A DNA stretch of 64,000 nt, from the NCBI RefSeq assembly GCF_039621805.1, contig NZ_CP155073.1, positions 3,286,001-3,350,000 on the forward strand, read 5' to 3'. Both the position numbers and the translations under genes were made by a program. Source of the stretch: Paraburkholderia sp. PREW-6R. Its GTDB lineage: Bacteria > Pseudomonadota > Gammaproteobacteria > Burkholderiales > Burkholderiaceae. Below, one piece after another: positions 53,064 through 62,277 of the stretch. Below the pieces are notes generated by a model. That model saw nothing but the letters and a program-made list of their open reading frames with translations. It was not told where the DNA came from and searched no databases. Position 1 is the first letter of the stretch. Each line of letters opens with the position of its first letter.

Positions 53064-55457
53064 ATGTCCATCCAATTCGAATTCCGGTCCGCCGATCCTT
53101 TCTCGCCTGAGCAGCAACGCGCTCAGGACATCGCGCTCGTCATGCGAAGCGCTATCGAGAACTACCACGCCGGTGACATCGACGACGCCGCGGCGCTGTT
53201 CGACGCCGTCATCGGCTCCGTGCCCGACCACCCGGACGCAAACTACAACCTCGGCGTCATCAAGGTCCAGACGGGCCGCGCGGCCGAAGCGGTCGCTCAC
53301 TTTGAAGTCGCGCTGGGCAGCTCGCCGACCAATGGTCAGTACTGGGTCGCCTACATCAACGCGCTTTTCGAAAGCGACCAGCTGGCCGCCGGATGGCTGG
53401 CCGTGGAAATGGCTCAGCAACAGGGCGTGCGTGGGCCCGCGCTCGACGGTCTGATCGCGCAGCTGGCCAACCCCGACACGCGCCTGCGAACCATACCGGT
53501 TGCCGCAAAACAAAGCGGACATTTGAATCTGATCGCCGGCAAGACGCCTGAAACATCGCAAGCCGCATCGTCGGGCGACGCATCGCCGCGCGACGCATCG
53601 CCCGCGGTGCCCAAAGCGACTCAACACCGTCAGCCGACGCCGGCCGAAATTAACAAACATGCCGCGCTGCTGAACAAAGGTCACATCGCCGATTCGATCA
53701 CACTGGCGCGCAAACTCGTCACGCGTTATCCGAAAGGCAGTGACGCCTGGCGCTCGCTCGCCATTTCCCTGCACAAGGACGTGCAGTATCGCGAAGTGAT
53801 CCGCGCTTCCCAGAAAGCGCTCGTCTTCAATCCGGCCGACGTGATTTCCCGTCTCCTGCTCGCCGACACGCTGCGCCACACCGGCGCATTGGCGGAAGCC
53901 GAAGCGCAATGCCGCGAACTGCTGCGCACCGCGCCCGATCATCCTGAAGCGCACCGCGTTCTCGCCGTGACGCTCGGCGCGCTCGGTCGTCGCACGGAAG
54001 CGATCGCTTCGTTCATGCGCGCGGCCGAACTCGCTCCGCGTTCGGCCGCCGTGCACAGTTCGCTCGGCACGCTGTATCTCGGCATCGGCGCGATGGCGCA
54101 GGCCGAGAAATCGTTGCGCCTTGCCCTCGAACTCGAACCAGGCAATTCGAATACACGCGGCAATCTGCTGTTCTGCCTGATGCACAACAGCAGCATGGAT
54201 AAGGCAACGCTGTTCAAGGAGCACCGCGCATTCGGCGAGGTGCACGATGTACCGCTACCGGCGCCCGGCCGCTACACGAACAGGCGCGATCCGGATCGCA
54301 AGCTGCGGATCGGCTTTGTCTCCGGCGACCTGTGCAACCACGCGGTGGCTTACTACCTGCTGCCGATCGTCAAGCACCTGAGCCAGCATCCGGACCTGTC
54401 GTTGCACTTCTTCTACAACTTCGGCATGCAGGATCACATGACAGAACAACTGCGCTCACACGCGGACGTCTGGCATGCGGTCGACAATCTGAGCGATACC
54501 GCGCTGCTGAAAAGGATCACCAACGACGCCATCGACATTCTGATCGATCTGTCCGGTCACACGGCGCACGCGCGGCTTCCCGCGCTCGCGCACAAACCGG
54601 CGCCCGTCCAGGCGTCGTGGATCGGCTATCCGGGCACGACCGGAATGAAGGCGTTCGATTACTACATCGCGGATCGCTTCGTCGCGCCGCCCGACGAATT
54701 CGCGGAACAGTTCGTCGAAAAGCTCGCGCTGCTGCCTTCGTCCACGGCATACATGCCGCCGCCCAACTGCCCGCCCGTGAATGCACTGCCGGCGCTTCAC
54801 AAAGGCTACATCACGTATGGCAGTTTTAACCGGCTCAACAAGATCAGCCCGGAAGTGATCGCGCTGTGGAGCACGATCCTGCGTGCGCAGCCGACCGCGC
54901 GGATGGTCATCGGCGCCATTGGCAGCAAGCAGGACGAGGAAACGTATCTGGAATGGTTCGCCGCGGAAGGCATCGACACCGCGCGTCTCACCTTCTGCCC
55001 GCGCACCTCGCTGCCCGTCTACATGCAGCAGCATCACCACGTCGATGTCTGTCTCGACACGTTCCCGTATGCGGGTTCGACCACCACGCTCAACGGCTTG
55101 TGGATGGGCGTGCCGACCGTGACGATGCCCGGCATTTCGATGCCGAGCCGTGGCGGCGCGTGCTGGATGGGGCAGGTCGGTCTCGACGAATACATCGCGC
55201 GTGACAAGGAAGAGTTCATCCAGAAGAGTCTTGAGTTGACGCGCGATCTGGAAGCACTCAACGAGCTTCGCATCGGCATGCGCGAACGCTGCCTGAACTC
55301 CGTACCGTTTCACCCGGAAAAGGTCGCGGGCGGTCTGGCGATCGCACTGCGCACCATGTGGCAACGCTGGTGCGCCGACGAAACGCCGACCGGATTCGAA
55401 GCAACGTTGCCGGCCGGCTGGCGCGCACCCTGTGACGTTCCCGCCGAAGCGCTCTGA
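53064..55457 (+). CDS. TPR-containing GT41 glycosyltransferase, probable flagellin glycosyltransferase
   Basis: A 797-residue protein with an N-terminal tetratricopeptide superhelix (about residues 25-370) interrupted by a low-complexity linker near residue 170-190. The C-terminal O-GlcNAc-transferase-like (SPINDLY/GT41) catalytic part carries LRIGFVSGDLCNHAVAYYLLPIV, ILIDLSGHTAHARLPALAHKPAPVQASWIGYPGTTG, YGSFNRLNKISPEVIALW, and DVCLDTFPYAGSTTTLNGLWMGVPTVT. Such enzymes modify Ser/Thr of proteins in the cytoplasm. Position right after fliC-fliD-fliT makes flagellin the likely acceptor. The donor sugar is probably made by the following genes. Direct proof is lacking. Confidence 0.9.
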   Translation: MSIQFEFRSADPFSPEQQRAQDIALVMRSAIENYHAGDIDDAAALFDAVIGSVPDHPDANYNLGVIKVQTGRAAEAVAHFEVALGSSPTNGQYWVAYINALFESDQLAAGWLAVEMAQQQGVRGPALDGLIAQLANPDTRLRTIPVAAKQSGHLNLIAGKTPETSQAASSGDASPRDASPAVPKATQHRQPTPAEINKHAALLNKGHIADSITLARKLVTRYPKGSDAWRSLAISLHKDVQYREVIRASQKALVFNPADVISRLLLADTLRHTGALAEAEAQCRELLRTAPDHPEAHRVLAVTLGALGRRTEAIASFMRAAELAPRSAAVHSSLGTLYLGIGAMAQAEKSLRLALELEPGNSNTRGNLLFCLMHNSSMDKATLFKEHRAFGEVHDVPLPAPGRYTNRRDPDRKLRIGFVSGDLCNHAVAYYLLPIVKHLSQHPDLSLHFFYNFGMQDHMTEQLRSHADVWHAVDNLSDTALLKRITNDAIDILIDLSGHTAHARLPALAHKPAPVQASWIGYPGTTGMKAFDYYIADRFVAPPDEFAEQFVEKLALLPSSTAYMPPPNCPPVNALPALHKGYITYGSFNRLNKISPEVIALWSTILRAQPTARMVIGAIGSKQDEETYLEWFAAEGIDTARLTFCPRTSLPVYMQQHHHVDVCLDTFPYAGSTTTLNGLWMGVPTVTMPGISMPSRGGACWMGQVGLDEYIARDKEEFIQKSLELTRDLEALNELRIGMRERCLNSVPFHPEKVAGGLAIALRTMWQRWCADETPTGFEATLPAGWRAPCDVPAEAL

Positions 55458-55503
55458 GCGCGCCTTCAGCAGTCGTCCTTAACAACAGAAGACCCGAAGA
55501 ACC

Positions 55504-56649
55504 ATGAATGCAAGCCTACCCGCAGAAGCCATTGCCGCGCTGACACAGGAAACGATTTACGTCACGCAGCCGCATCTCTCGCCGCTCGAGGACTTCATTC
55601 CTTACCTTCGGGAAATCTGGGAGAGCAAGGTTCTGACGAACGGCGGCCCATTCCACCAGCGTCTGGAAAAAGCGCTGGAGGACTATCTGGGCGTCGAACA
55701 TCTTGCGCTGCTCTCGAACGGCACGCTTGGTCTCGTGACCGCGCTGCAGGCGTTGCGCATCACGGGCGAGGTCATCACGACACCCTACTCGTTCGTGGCG
55801 ACCGCGCATTCGCTGCTGTGGAACGGCATCAAACCCGTTTTCGTCGACGTCGACCCGCGCACGCTCAATATGGACCCCGCGAAGATCGAAGCCGCGATCA
55901 CACCGCAGACCACCGCCATCCTGCCGGTGCACTGCTACGGTTATCCGTGCGACATCGACGCGATCCAGAAAATCGCCGACAACTACAACCTGAAAGTGAT
56001 CTACGACGCCGCGCACGCATTCGGCGTCAAGCAAGGCGGCCGGAGCATTCTTCGCAACGGCGATCTGTCGGTGCTGAGCTTCCATGCGACGAAGGTATTC
56101 AACACCTTCGAAGGCGGCGCGATCATTTGCCCCGACGCGAAGACCAAACAGCGCGTCAATCACCTGAAAAACTTCGGCTTCGTCGACGAGACGACCGTGG
56201 TTGCGCCGGGCATCAACGGCAAGATGAGCGAAATCAATGCTGCGTTCGGCCTGTTGCAACTGGATCATATCGACGAGGCGCTCACGCGCCGCCGCGATAT
56301 CTCCGCACGCTATTGCGAGAAGCTCGCACAGGTAAAGGGTATTCGTTGCCTGCCCGCGTGCGATAGCGAAATCTCGAACCACTCGTATTTCCCGATTCTG
56401 GTCGAGGACGATTTCCCGCTCACCCGCGATGAGCTATTTGAAAAGTTCCGTCAGCACAACATCATCGTGCGCCGTTACTTCTTTCCGCTGATCTCGGACT
56501 TTCCGATGTATCGCGGCTTGCCGACCGCCCAGCGCTCGAATCTGCCTGTCGCGGGCGACGCCGCCCAGCGCGTGCTGTGCCTGCCGATTTTCCCGGCCAT
56601 GACCGACGATCAGCTCGATCGGATCATGAGCATCATCGAGTCGTGCTGA
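55504..56649 (+). CDS. DegT/DnrJ/EryC1-family nucleotide-sugar aminotransferase
   Basis: A PLP-dependent sugar aminotransferase of 381 residues. The PLP Lys lies in VLSFHATKVFNTFEGGAII (about residue 200), preceded by KVIYDAAHAFGV with the pyridoxal-binding Asp. Late family motifs include GINGKMSEINAAFGLLQL. It is similar in type to enzymes that make 4-amino-4,6-dideoxy sugars such as VioA. It lies 46 bp after the GT41 gene. It probably supplies an amino sugar to flagellin; the exact sugar is unknown. Confidence 0.9.
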   Translation: MNASLPAEAIAALTQETIYVTQPHLSPLEDFIPYLREIWESKVLTNGGPFHQRLEKALEDYLGVEHLALLSNGTLGLVTALQALRITGEVITTPYSFVATAHSLLWNGIKPVFVDVDPRTLNMDPAKIEAAITPQTTAILPVHCYGYPCDIDAIQKIADNYNLKVIYDAAHAFGVKQGGRSILRNGDLSVLSFHATKVFNTFEGGAIICPDAKTKQRVNHLKNFGFVDETTVVAPGINGKMSEINAAFGLLQLDHIDEALTRRRDISARYCEKLAQVKGIRCLPACDSEISNHSYFPILVEDDFPLTRDELFEKFRQHNIIVRRYFFPLISDFPMYRGLPTAQRSNLPVAGDAAQRVLCLPIFPAMTDDQLDRIMSIIESC

Positions 56650-56710
56650 CGGGCGTTTCATCGGCCGGCTCCGCCGCACGTCGGCCGCGATCGACGGCCG
56701 GTCGCGCACA

Positions 56711-56743
56711 ATAAAAAGCCGCGGCGATTGCAACGCCGCGGCC
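56711..56743 (-). terminator. Terminator at the convergence of the two glycosylation units
   Basis: GCCGCGGCG and CGCCGCGGC form a 9-bp stem with a 7-base loop, followed on the minus strand by TTTTTATT. It lies 34 bases past the stop of the acyltransferase gene. Confidence 0.85.
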
Positions 56744-56776
56744 GTCTCAGGCATGCCGGCGCGAAGCCGGCTCCAA

Positions 56777-57517
56777 TCAGTTCACCGGCGCAGGCTCGGT
56801 CTGCGCTTCAGCCTCCAGCGCATTCTTCTTTGCGTTGATGAGTTCGGCCAGCATTTCCAGCGAGCGGCCCTCGTCTGCGGTAAGGTCCGCCATGAACGCG
56901 GCGTTGTTGGCCTTGATCCAGCCCAGCGGCATATCCCACCACGCGAGTTCGAGCAACCGCTCGCGCACTTTCTCCGGAAAGCGGAACCGCACGAGGCGTG
57001 CGGGCGATCCGACATAAATGCCATACGGCTCGCAGCGGAAGTTCGGCGGCACCACCGTGCGTGCGCCGATCACGCAGCCGCTTTCGACAACACTGCCACC
57101 GAGGAACAACGCCTCGTCGCCGATCCAGACGTCGTTGTGAATGATCGTGTCGTCATACTGCGGCATCATCGGATTGTCGATACCGGTTCCATAGATGCTG
57201 AACATCGTCATGCTGATGCTCTTTGTCTCATGCTGGCCATTCAGCAGAAATTTGACCCGCAGGCCGCCAGCGACGTTCTTGCCAATAACGAGCTTCTGCC
57301 GATTCCCGTCGTACTTCGCAATCGAGCCGACGCCGAGACCAGAGCAGCGCCCAATGTGAAAGGTGCCGTGTTGCGCTTCTTCGTCGAGCCAGTCGCGGAA
57401 GAAGTCGTTCGGTATGGTTGAGAATGCGCCGTCTTTGTAACCGATGACAACGAACTGCTTTGACATAGGGTGATTGTGCAGGACGCCGATGCTATCGTCC
57501 GAAGTCACAACGTTCAT
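56777..57517 (-). CDS. CatB-like hexapeptide-repeat O/N-acyltransferase
   Basis: A left-handed beta-helix acyltransferase of 246 residues. The hexapeptide region includes FHIGRCSGLGVGSIAKYDGNRQKLVIGKNV, NDVWIGDEALFLGGSVVESGCVIGARTVVPPN and YGIYVGSPARLVRFRFPEKV, as in CatB/VatB-type xenobiotic or sugar acetyltransferases. The catalytic His is probably in LLNGQHETKSIS or TIIHNDVWIG. GGAA precedes the ATG. It is the last gene of the minus-strand cluster, 101 bp after the transketolase C-subunit gene. It may acylate the amino sugar. Confidence 0.88.
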   Translation of the reverse strand: MNVVTSDDSIGVLHNHPMSKQFVVIGYKDGAFSTIPNDFFRDWLDEEAQHGTFHIGRCSGLGVGSIAKYDGNRQKLVIGKNVAGGLRVKFLLNGQHETKSISMTMFSIYGTGIDNPMMPQYDDTIIHNDVWIGDEALFLGGSVVESGCVIGARTVVPPNFRCEPYGIYVGSPARLVRFRFPEKVRERLLELAWWDMPLGWIKANNAAFMADLTADEGRSLEMLAELINAKKNALEAEAQTEPAPVN

Positions 57518-57618
57518 GTCGGTTCCTTTTAGGCTTTGAGTTCTGAATGTTGCAGTACGATTGTGCGGGCCGGTGAGCCCGCGCGTTCCACGCCCAATGA
57601 GTTCCGACTACGGCCGGC

Positions 57619-58599
57619 TCAACCCTCATCGCCTTTGGCGAACTGCGCAACGCGAGCGGCGATTTTCGCCGCGACGAGGCCGTGCTTCTCCAGCAGATAG
57701 CGATACTCGCCCGCCTTGTCGAACCGGTCCGGCAAACCGAGCATGAGTTGCGGCGGAGCGGAACGCTTCGACGCCTTGTATTCCGCCACGGCGCTCCCCA
57801 AACCGCCGATCACCGAATGCTCTTCGACCGTGACCAGAACTTTCGACGCCGCCATCGCCGCATCGATCGCCGCGGTGTCCAGCGGTTTGATCGTATGCAT
57901 GTTGATCACGCCGACCGACATGCCCTGCGCTTCGAGCAGTTTCGCTGCTTCCAGCGATTCGTACACCATCGTGCCGTTGGCGATGAAGGTCACGTCCGAT
58001 CCGCGTTTCAGCGTGATCGCGCGTCCAATCTCGAAGTCGTAATCTTCGGTGTAGACCTGAGGATTGTTCACCGCGCCTGTCAGGCGGATATACATCGGGC
58101 CTTTGAATTCAGCGGCCGCCTGCACCGTCTTGATGATTTCCGCGCAATCGGCGGGACACACCACCGTCATGTTCGGGATCGAACGCATAACCGCCGCGTC
58201 TTCAATGCCATAGTGCGAGTTGCCAAGAAAAGCCATCGACACGCCGCTGCCTATCGCCACCGCCTTGACGTTCATTTCCATGTAGCCGAGGTTCATACGG
58301 ATCTGCTCGGCCGCGCGCATCGAAATGAACGGCGCGAACGAGGTCGCGAAGACGTTGTAGCCTTCTTTCGCGAGGCCCGCGGCGACGCCGATCATGTTCT
58401 GTTCGGCAATGCCGATGTTCAGAAACTTGTCGGGATACGCTTTCTTGAAGCGATCGAGTCCGGACGAGTTGCCGAGATCGGCGGACATGACCATCAGGTC
58501 ATCGTGCTTTTCGCCGACCGAAAGCGCGGCCATCCCGAATACGCCGCGCGAACCGAGGCGCGACCACTGGCGTGCATTGCTTGCGTTGATTTCCAGCAT
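57619..58599 (-). CDS. Transketolase, C-terminal (pyrimidine and C-domain) subunit
   Basis: The second half of a split, thiamine-diphosphate-dependent transketolase-like enzyme, 326 residues. It has a Pyr-domain pattern (DKFLNIGIAEQNMIGVAAGLAKEGYNVFATSF, with the cofactor-activating Glu), NSHYGIEDAAVMRSIPNMTVVCPADCAE, and a C-domain (VLVTVEEHSVIGGLGSAVAEY). ATG at 58599 has GGAG eight bases upstream; a TTG overlaps the preceding stop. It pairs with the N-subunit gene, and both halves together make one enzyme of normal transketolase length. Such split forms occur in sugar-modification clusters as well as central metabolism. Confidence 0.92.
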   Translation of the reverse strand: MLEINASNARQWSRLGSRGVFGMAALSVGEKHDDLMVMSADLGNSSGLDRFKKAYPDKFLNIGIAEQNMIGVAAGLAKEGYNVFATSFAPFISMRAAEQIRMNLGYMEMNVKAVAIGSGVSMAFLGNSHYGIEDAAVMRSIPNMTVVCPADCAEIIKTVQAAAEFKGPMYIRLTGAVNNPQVYTEDYDFEIGRAITLKRGSDVTFIANGTMVYESLEAAKLLEAQGMSVGVINMHTIKPLDTAAIDAAMAASKVLVTVEEHSVIGGLGSAVAEYKASKRSAPPQLMLGLPDRFDKAGEYRYLLEKHGLVAAKIAARVAQFAKGDEG

Positions 58600-58613
58600 G
58601 TTCGAGTCTCCGT

Positions 58614-59435
58614 TCAATCCGCAGCAACAGTCAGTTCCGACATCGCGAGTTCATAGTTCGCCTTCGTCAGCCGGTTGTGGTGCCACTCGTTGTTGTTTTC
58701 CATGAACGAGATGCCCTTGCCCTTCACGGTATGAGCGACCAGCACGCGTGGCCGGCCCGCAACGACTGGCGTGTCGAACGCCGTCACGATCTGGCCGATG
58801 TCGTGGCCGTCCACTTCATGCACATCCCAGTTGAAGCTGCGGAACTTGCCGGCGAGGTCGTCCAGATCCACGATGTGATGCGAATCGCCATCGCTCTGGA
58901 GCTTGTTGTAATCGACCATTGCGACCAGGTTGTCGAGGCGCAATTGGGCTGCCGACATCACCGCCTCCCATACCGAACCCTCGTTGCACTCGCCGTCGCC
59001 GAGCAATACATAGGTTGTGTACGGACGCTGCTTCTTTTTCGCCGCGAGTGCAATGCCGATCGCCATGGAAAGACCTTGTCCAAGGCTGCCGTTCGACGAC
59101 TCGATCCCAATGTCCATATTCATGACCGGGTGCGCGATCAGTTCGCTGTCGTTCGTCTGAAAACTGGTGAAGGTCGCTTCGTCGATGAGCCCCGCCGCGC
59201 GCAGTGCCGAAAAATAACCGAGCACGCCGTGGCCCTTGCTCAGAATGAAACGGTCGCGCTCGGACCAGCGTGGGTTGGCTTTGTCATAGCGCAATTGCTT
59301 TGCGTAAAGCGTCGCCATCAGTTCCACCATGGAGAGGCCGCCGCCCAGGTGCGCGCTCATATTGCAGTGGTGGCTCACTTCAAGAATCTTCTGACGCATA
59401 AAAAGAGCCATGCGTTCGATGTCGGAATAGTTCAT
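58614..59435 (-). CDS. Transketolase, N-terminal (PP-domain) subunit
   Basis: The first half of the split transketolase, 273 residues. The thiamine diphosphate motif reads VLLGDGECNEGSVWEAVMSAAQLRLDNLVAMVDYNKLQSDG (GDG to N). The upstream helices include RFILSKGHGVLGYFSALRAAGL and GSLGQGLSMAIGIALAAK. ATG at 59435 with AGGAC close by is the family start. It lies 14 bp ahead of the C-subunit gene. It is probably not the housekeeping transketolase, since it sits in the glycosylation cluster and is split. Confidence 0.92.
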   Translation of the reverse strand: MNYSDIERMALFMRQKILEVSHHCNMSAHLGGGLSMVELMATLYAKQLRYDKANPRWSERDRFILSKGHGVLGYFSALRAAGLIDEATFTSFQTNDSELIAHPVMNMDIGIESSNGSLGQGLSMAIGIALAAKKKQRPYTTYVLLGDGECNEGSVWEAVMSAAQLRLDNLVAMVDYNKLQSDGDSHHIVDLDDLAGKFRSFNWDVHEVDGHDIGQIVTAFDTPVVAGRPRVLVAHTVKGKGISFMENNNEWHHNRLTKANYELAMSELTVAAD

Positions 59436-59452
59436 GTCCTGTGGTCCTGATT

Positions 59453-60217
59453 TCAAACCATGCCGCCGTCTACCCGCATGATCTGTCCCGTAACGAAAGT
59501 GGACAGGTCCGATGCGAGAAACAGCGCCATGTTGGCAATGTCCTGAGGTTCGGCCGCGCGCTTGAGCGCGGAGGAAGCAATCAACTTGTCGCGCGCGGCT
59601 TCGGACATCAGGTCGAACATGTCGGTGCGGGTCACGCCAGGCGCGATCGCGTTCACGCGAATGTTCGACGCGCCGAGTTCCGTCGCCATGCTTTGCGTCG
59701 CGCGGGCGAAGGCGGCTTTGCTGGAGCCATATGCGAGCGTGCCCGGATCCGCAACCATCGCCGCAGTGGACGCGATATTGATGATCGAGCCGGCCTTGTT
59801 GCGCACCATCGAGCGCGCGAGTCCTTGCGTCAGCAGGATCTGGCTGAAAAAATTGACCTCGAAAAGGCGGCGCAACTCCGCGATCGAGGTCATCTGAAAG
59901 ATCGCGCCGCTGGCTGCACCGGCGTTATTCACGAGCACGTCGAGACGCGGCGCGAGGCCCGTGATCTGCCGCACCGCATTTTTCACGGACGCTTCGTCCG
60001 CGAGATCCACGCTGACCGCGTATGCACTCACGTCGTGCGCCTGTGCGAGCGACGCGAGCCATTCGAGCGCGTCGGGCGTCACCTCGCGCATGCACGCAAT
60101 CACGCTCGCGCCCTGCGCCGCGAAGGTCTGCGTGATTGCGCGCCCGATGCCGCGGTTGGAGCCGGTAATCACGGCGAACTTGTCTTTTAGCAACATCGAA
60201 GTGTCCTGCTTGTTCAT
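59453..60217 (-). CDS. Short-chain dehydrogenase/reductase, FabG-like
   Basis: An NAD(P)H-dependent SDR of 254 residues. The cofactor motif is FAVITGSNRGIGRAITQTFAAQG, NNAG follows (LDVLVNNAGAASG), and the catalytic Ser, Tyr and Lys are in IINIASTAAMVADPGTLAYGSSKAA. The end is FVTGQIMRVDGGMV. It most resembles 3-oxoacyl-ACP reductases and could reduce a ketone in an acyl or ketol intermediate. Its ATG overlaps the stop of the upstream small gene as ATGA. Confidence 0.92.
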   Translation of the reverse strand: MNKQDTSMLLKDKFAVITGSNRGIGRAITQTFAAQGASVIACMREVTPDALEWLASLAQAHDVSAYAVSVDLADEASVKNAVRQITGLAPRLDVLVNNAGAASGAIFQMTSIAELRRLFEVNFFSQILLTQGLARSMVRNKAGSIINIASTAAMVADPGTLAYGSSKAAFARATQSMATELGASNIRVNAIAPGVTRTDMFDLMSEAARDKLIASSALKRAAEPQDIANMALFLASDLSTFVTGQIMRVDGGMV

Positions 60218-60654
60218 TCGGCGGCCTCGCTTCCCATCGAATCCGCACGACGGCTCATCTCGCCGCGCAGGTAGACGGGTTCGAGCAGCGTCCAGTCGTC
60301 GGTTTCGAGTTCATTGCCGGCTGGGAATGGCGGCACGGCACCCACGGAGAGGCGTCCGAGCACGTCGCGATCGGTGTAGTAAGCCCGCATCACATGCGTC
60401 AGGAACGCAGAAAAAAGCCGCACGTCCACCACTTTGCAGCCGTTGATCGCCGCCAGCCGCTGGGTAGCGTCGAGCGATTCGAACGACTGGCCAAACTTGT
60501 CGCGGGCAACGCCGGCGAGCATCGCGAGGAACGCGTCGACCTGCTCGAACGTGTGGTGGCGAAGCTGGTAAACCTCGAAATCGGTTGCCGAGGCCGGCGG
60601 CATGCCGAGACTCACGTCGCCCGGCAGCATCGTGTCAAGAACGAGTTCGATCAT
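60214..60654 (-). CDS. Small partner protein of the GMC oxidoreductase (possible gluconate-dehydrogenase subunit 3-like)
   Basis: A 146-residue protein starting MIELVLDTMLPGDVSLGMPPASATDFEVYQL and ending near a FLTHVMRAYYTDRDVLGRLSVGAVPPFPAGNELETDDWTLLEPVYLRG stretch. That tail, with an AYYTD segment, a Pro-rich loop and a D-x-L-x-x-V pattern, resembles the small subunits that accompany GMC dehydrogenases. Similarity is weak and I have not confirmed the family. There is no evident Tat or Sec signal. It is joined by ATGA overlaps to both the GMC gene and the SDR gene, so it is surely translated. Confidence 0.6.
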   Translation of the reverse strand: MIELVLDTMLPGDVSLGMPPASATDFEVYQLRHHTFEQVDAFLAMLAGVARDKFGQSFESLDATQRLAAINGCKVVDVRLFSAFLTHVMRAYYTDRDVLGRLSVGAVPPFPAGNELETDDWTLLEPVYLRGEMSRRADSMGSEAAE

Positions 60655-62261
60655 GACGCGCTCACCAGTTGATCCAGATTGCGGCGCAGGTAATCGCACG
60701 CCATCAACGTAAGGGCCTGAGCTGTCGCGACCGGATTCACCGCGCCCGCCGTCACGAAAATGCTGCTGTCGACAATGAACAGGTTCTTCACCGCATGCGC
60801 CTGCCCGAATTTGTTGACGACCGACGTCGCCGGATCGTCTCCCATGCGAGCCGTGCCCATCAAATGCCAACCCGTGTTCTTCACAGGCGCGAACGACGAC
60901 GTGACTTTCGCGCCCGCCGCATTGAACACCTGTTTGCTCATTTCGATACCGTGCTTGAGCATGCGCTGGGTGTTCTCGCCGAGTTTGTAGAAAACCTTGA
61001 CGCCTGGCATGCCGCTCGAATCGCAATGCGCCGGGTCGAGTTCGATCCGGTTGTCCGGGTCAGGAAGGTCCTCGGAAATCACCGCGATGCCCGCAGTGCG
61101 ATTGAACAGGCGCTTGAACTTCTGATGATGATCCGCGCCAATCGGCACCTGGCGCATGAAATAGCCCGAGACAGCGGTTTCGACCGGCGGTGCGCCACGC
61201 AAGACCTGCATGGTGTAGCCGCGCAAAAAGCCGCGTTCCGCCGCCGTTTCATAGAACTGCTGGCTCAGGATACTGCAGCCATGCGGGCCGATGCTGGAGC
61301 GCAGGTCATCTTCGAACACGCCTTCGGTGTAGGCGAGCGGATGCAGCATCAGGTTGCGGCCTACCAGACCGTGCTCGTTCAACAGGCCATCGGGAAACGC
61401 GCTCGACTTCGAGTTGAGCAACAGACGCGGCGTGCCGACGCCACTGCACGCCACGACCACCACGCGCGCGTCGAGCCGCTGTTCGACGCCGCCGGCATCC
61501 ACGTACAGCACGCCATTTGCGCGGCCTTTCGTGTCAAGCGTGATCTCGCGCACGCGGCATTCGGTTCTGACTTCCACCCCCTGCTGGCGCGCAATCGGCC
61601 AGTACGTCACATCCACGCTGGCTTTCGCACCTTGTGCGCAGCCGGTATTGCACGGGCCGAGGTTGACGCACGCGCCCCGGTTGCCGTGCCGATGCGTATT
61701 GATCGCGCTATACGACGGCCACCAATGCCATTCGAGGCTGTTAAACGCCGCGGCCATGGTGCGGCCCATCGGACCGAGCGGAACCGGCGGCAGCAGGCTT
61801 TCGTAGTCGGGATTGGCGGGGTCGCCCACGAGTCCCGCGACACCCATCATCCGCTCGTTCTCGGTGAAATACGGCTTCAGTTCTTCGTAGCTGAGCGGCC
61901 AGTCATCGCCGACGCCGTCCAGACTTTTCGTTCGAAAGTCCGACGGATGAAAACGCGGGAAGTGCGCGGAGTACAGAATCGTGCTGCCGCCAAAGCCATT
62001 GAAGTTGGCGATGGAAATCGGCGAGCCCGAGTCGTCGATCGGATAATCGGCTGCGCTCTTGCGCACCGACGGATTGGAGCTATATGCGCCGGATCGGTAC
62101 AGTTCCCAGTCGGTTTGCGTCGACGGATATTCGGCGGGTTTCGTGACCGAACCCTGTTCGAGGCACACGATCCGCCACGAGCGATCGCGGCTCAGGCTCC
62201 AGGCCGCGGCTGCGCCGCTTGCGCCCGAGCCAATGATCACGATGTCTGCAACTTCATTCAT
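60651..62261 (-). CDS. GMC-family FAD-dependent oxidoreductase
   Basis: A flavoprotein alcohol/sugar oxidoreductase of 536 residues. The FAD motif is ADIVIIGSGASGAAAAWSLSRDRSW. The substrate domain contains FNGFGGSTILYSAHFPRF. The C-terminal GMC_oxred_C region includes WHLMGTARMGDDPATSVVNKFGQAHAVKNLFIVDSSIFVTAGAVNPVATAQALTLMACDYL, with the usual active-site His and Asn. The start is ATG at 62261. The next gene overlaps by four bases. It probably oxidises a hydroxyl on a sugar or acyl intermediate. Confidence 0.92.
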   Translation of the reverse strand: MNEVADIVIIGSGASGAAAAWSLSRDRSWRIVCLEQGSVTKPAEYPSTQTDWELYRSGAYSSNPSVRKSAADYPIDDSGSPISIANFNGFGGSTILYSAHFPRFHPSDFRTKSLDGVGDDWPLSYEELKPYFTENERMMGVAGLVGDPANPDYESLLPPVPLGPMGRTMAAAFNSLEWHWWPSYSAINTHRHGNRGACVNLGPCNTGCAQGAKASVDVTYWPIARQQGVEVRTECRVREITLDTKGRANGVLYVDAGGVEQRLDARVVVVACSGVGTPRLLLNSKSSAFPDGLLNEHGLVGRNLMLHPLAYTEGVFEDDLRSSIGPHGCSILSQQFYETAAERGFLRGYTMQVLRGAPPVETAVSGYFMRQVPIGADHHQKFKRLFNRTAGIAVISEDLPDPDNRIELDPAHCDSSGMPGVKVFYKLGENTQRMLKHGIEMSKQVFNAAGAKVTSSFAPVKNTGWHLMGTARMGDDPATSVVNKFGQAHAVKNLFIVDSSIFVTAGAVNPVATAQALTLMACDYLRRNLDQLVSAS

Positions 62262-62277
62262 ACCGGTATCTGCTGCG

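Noticed and set aside
58614..58617. TTG start for the transketolase C-subunit overlapping the preceding stop (TTGA)
   Set aside because: The ATG at 58599 has a good GGAG ribosome site and fits the family N-terminus.
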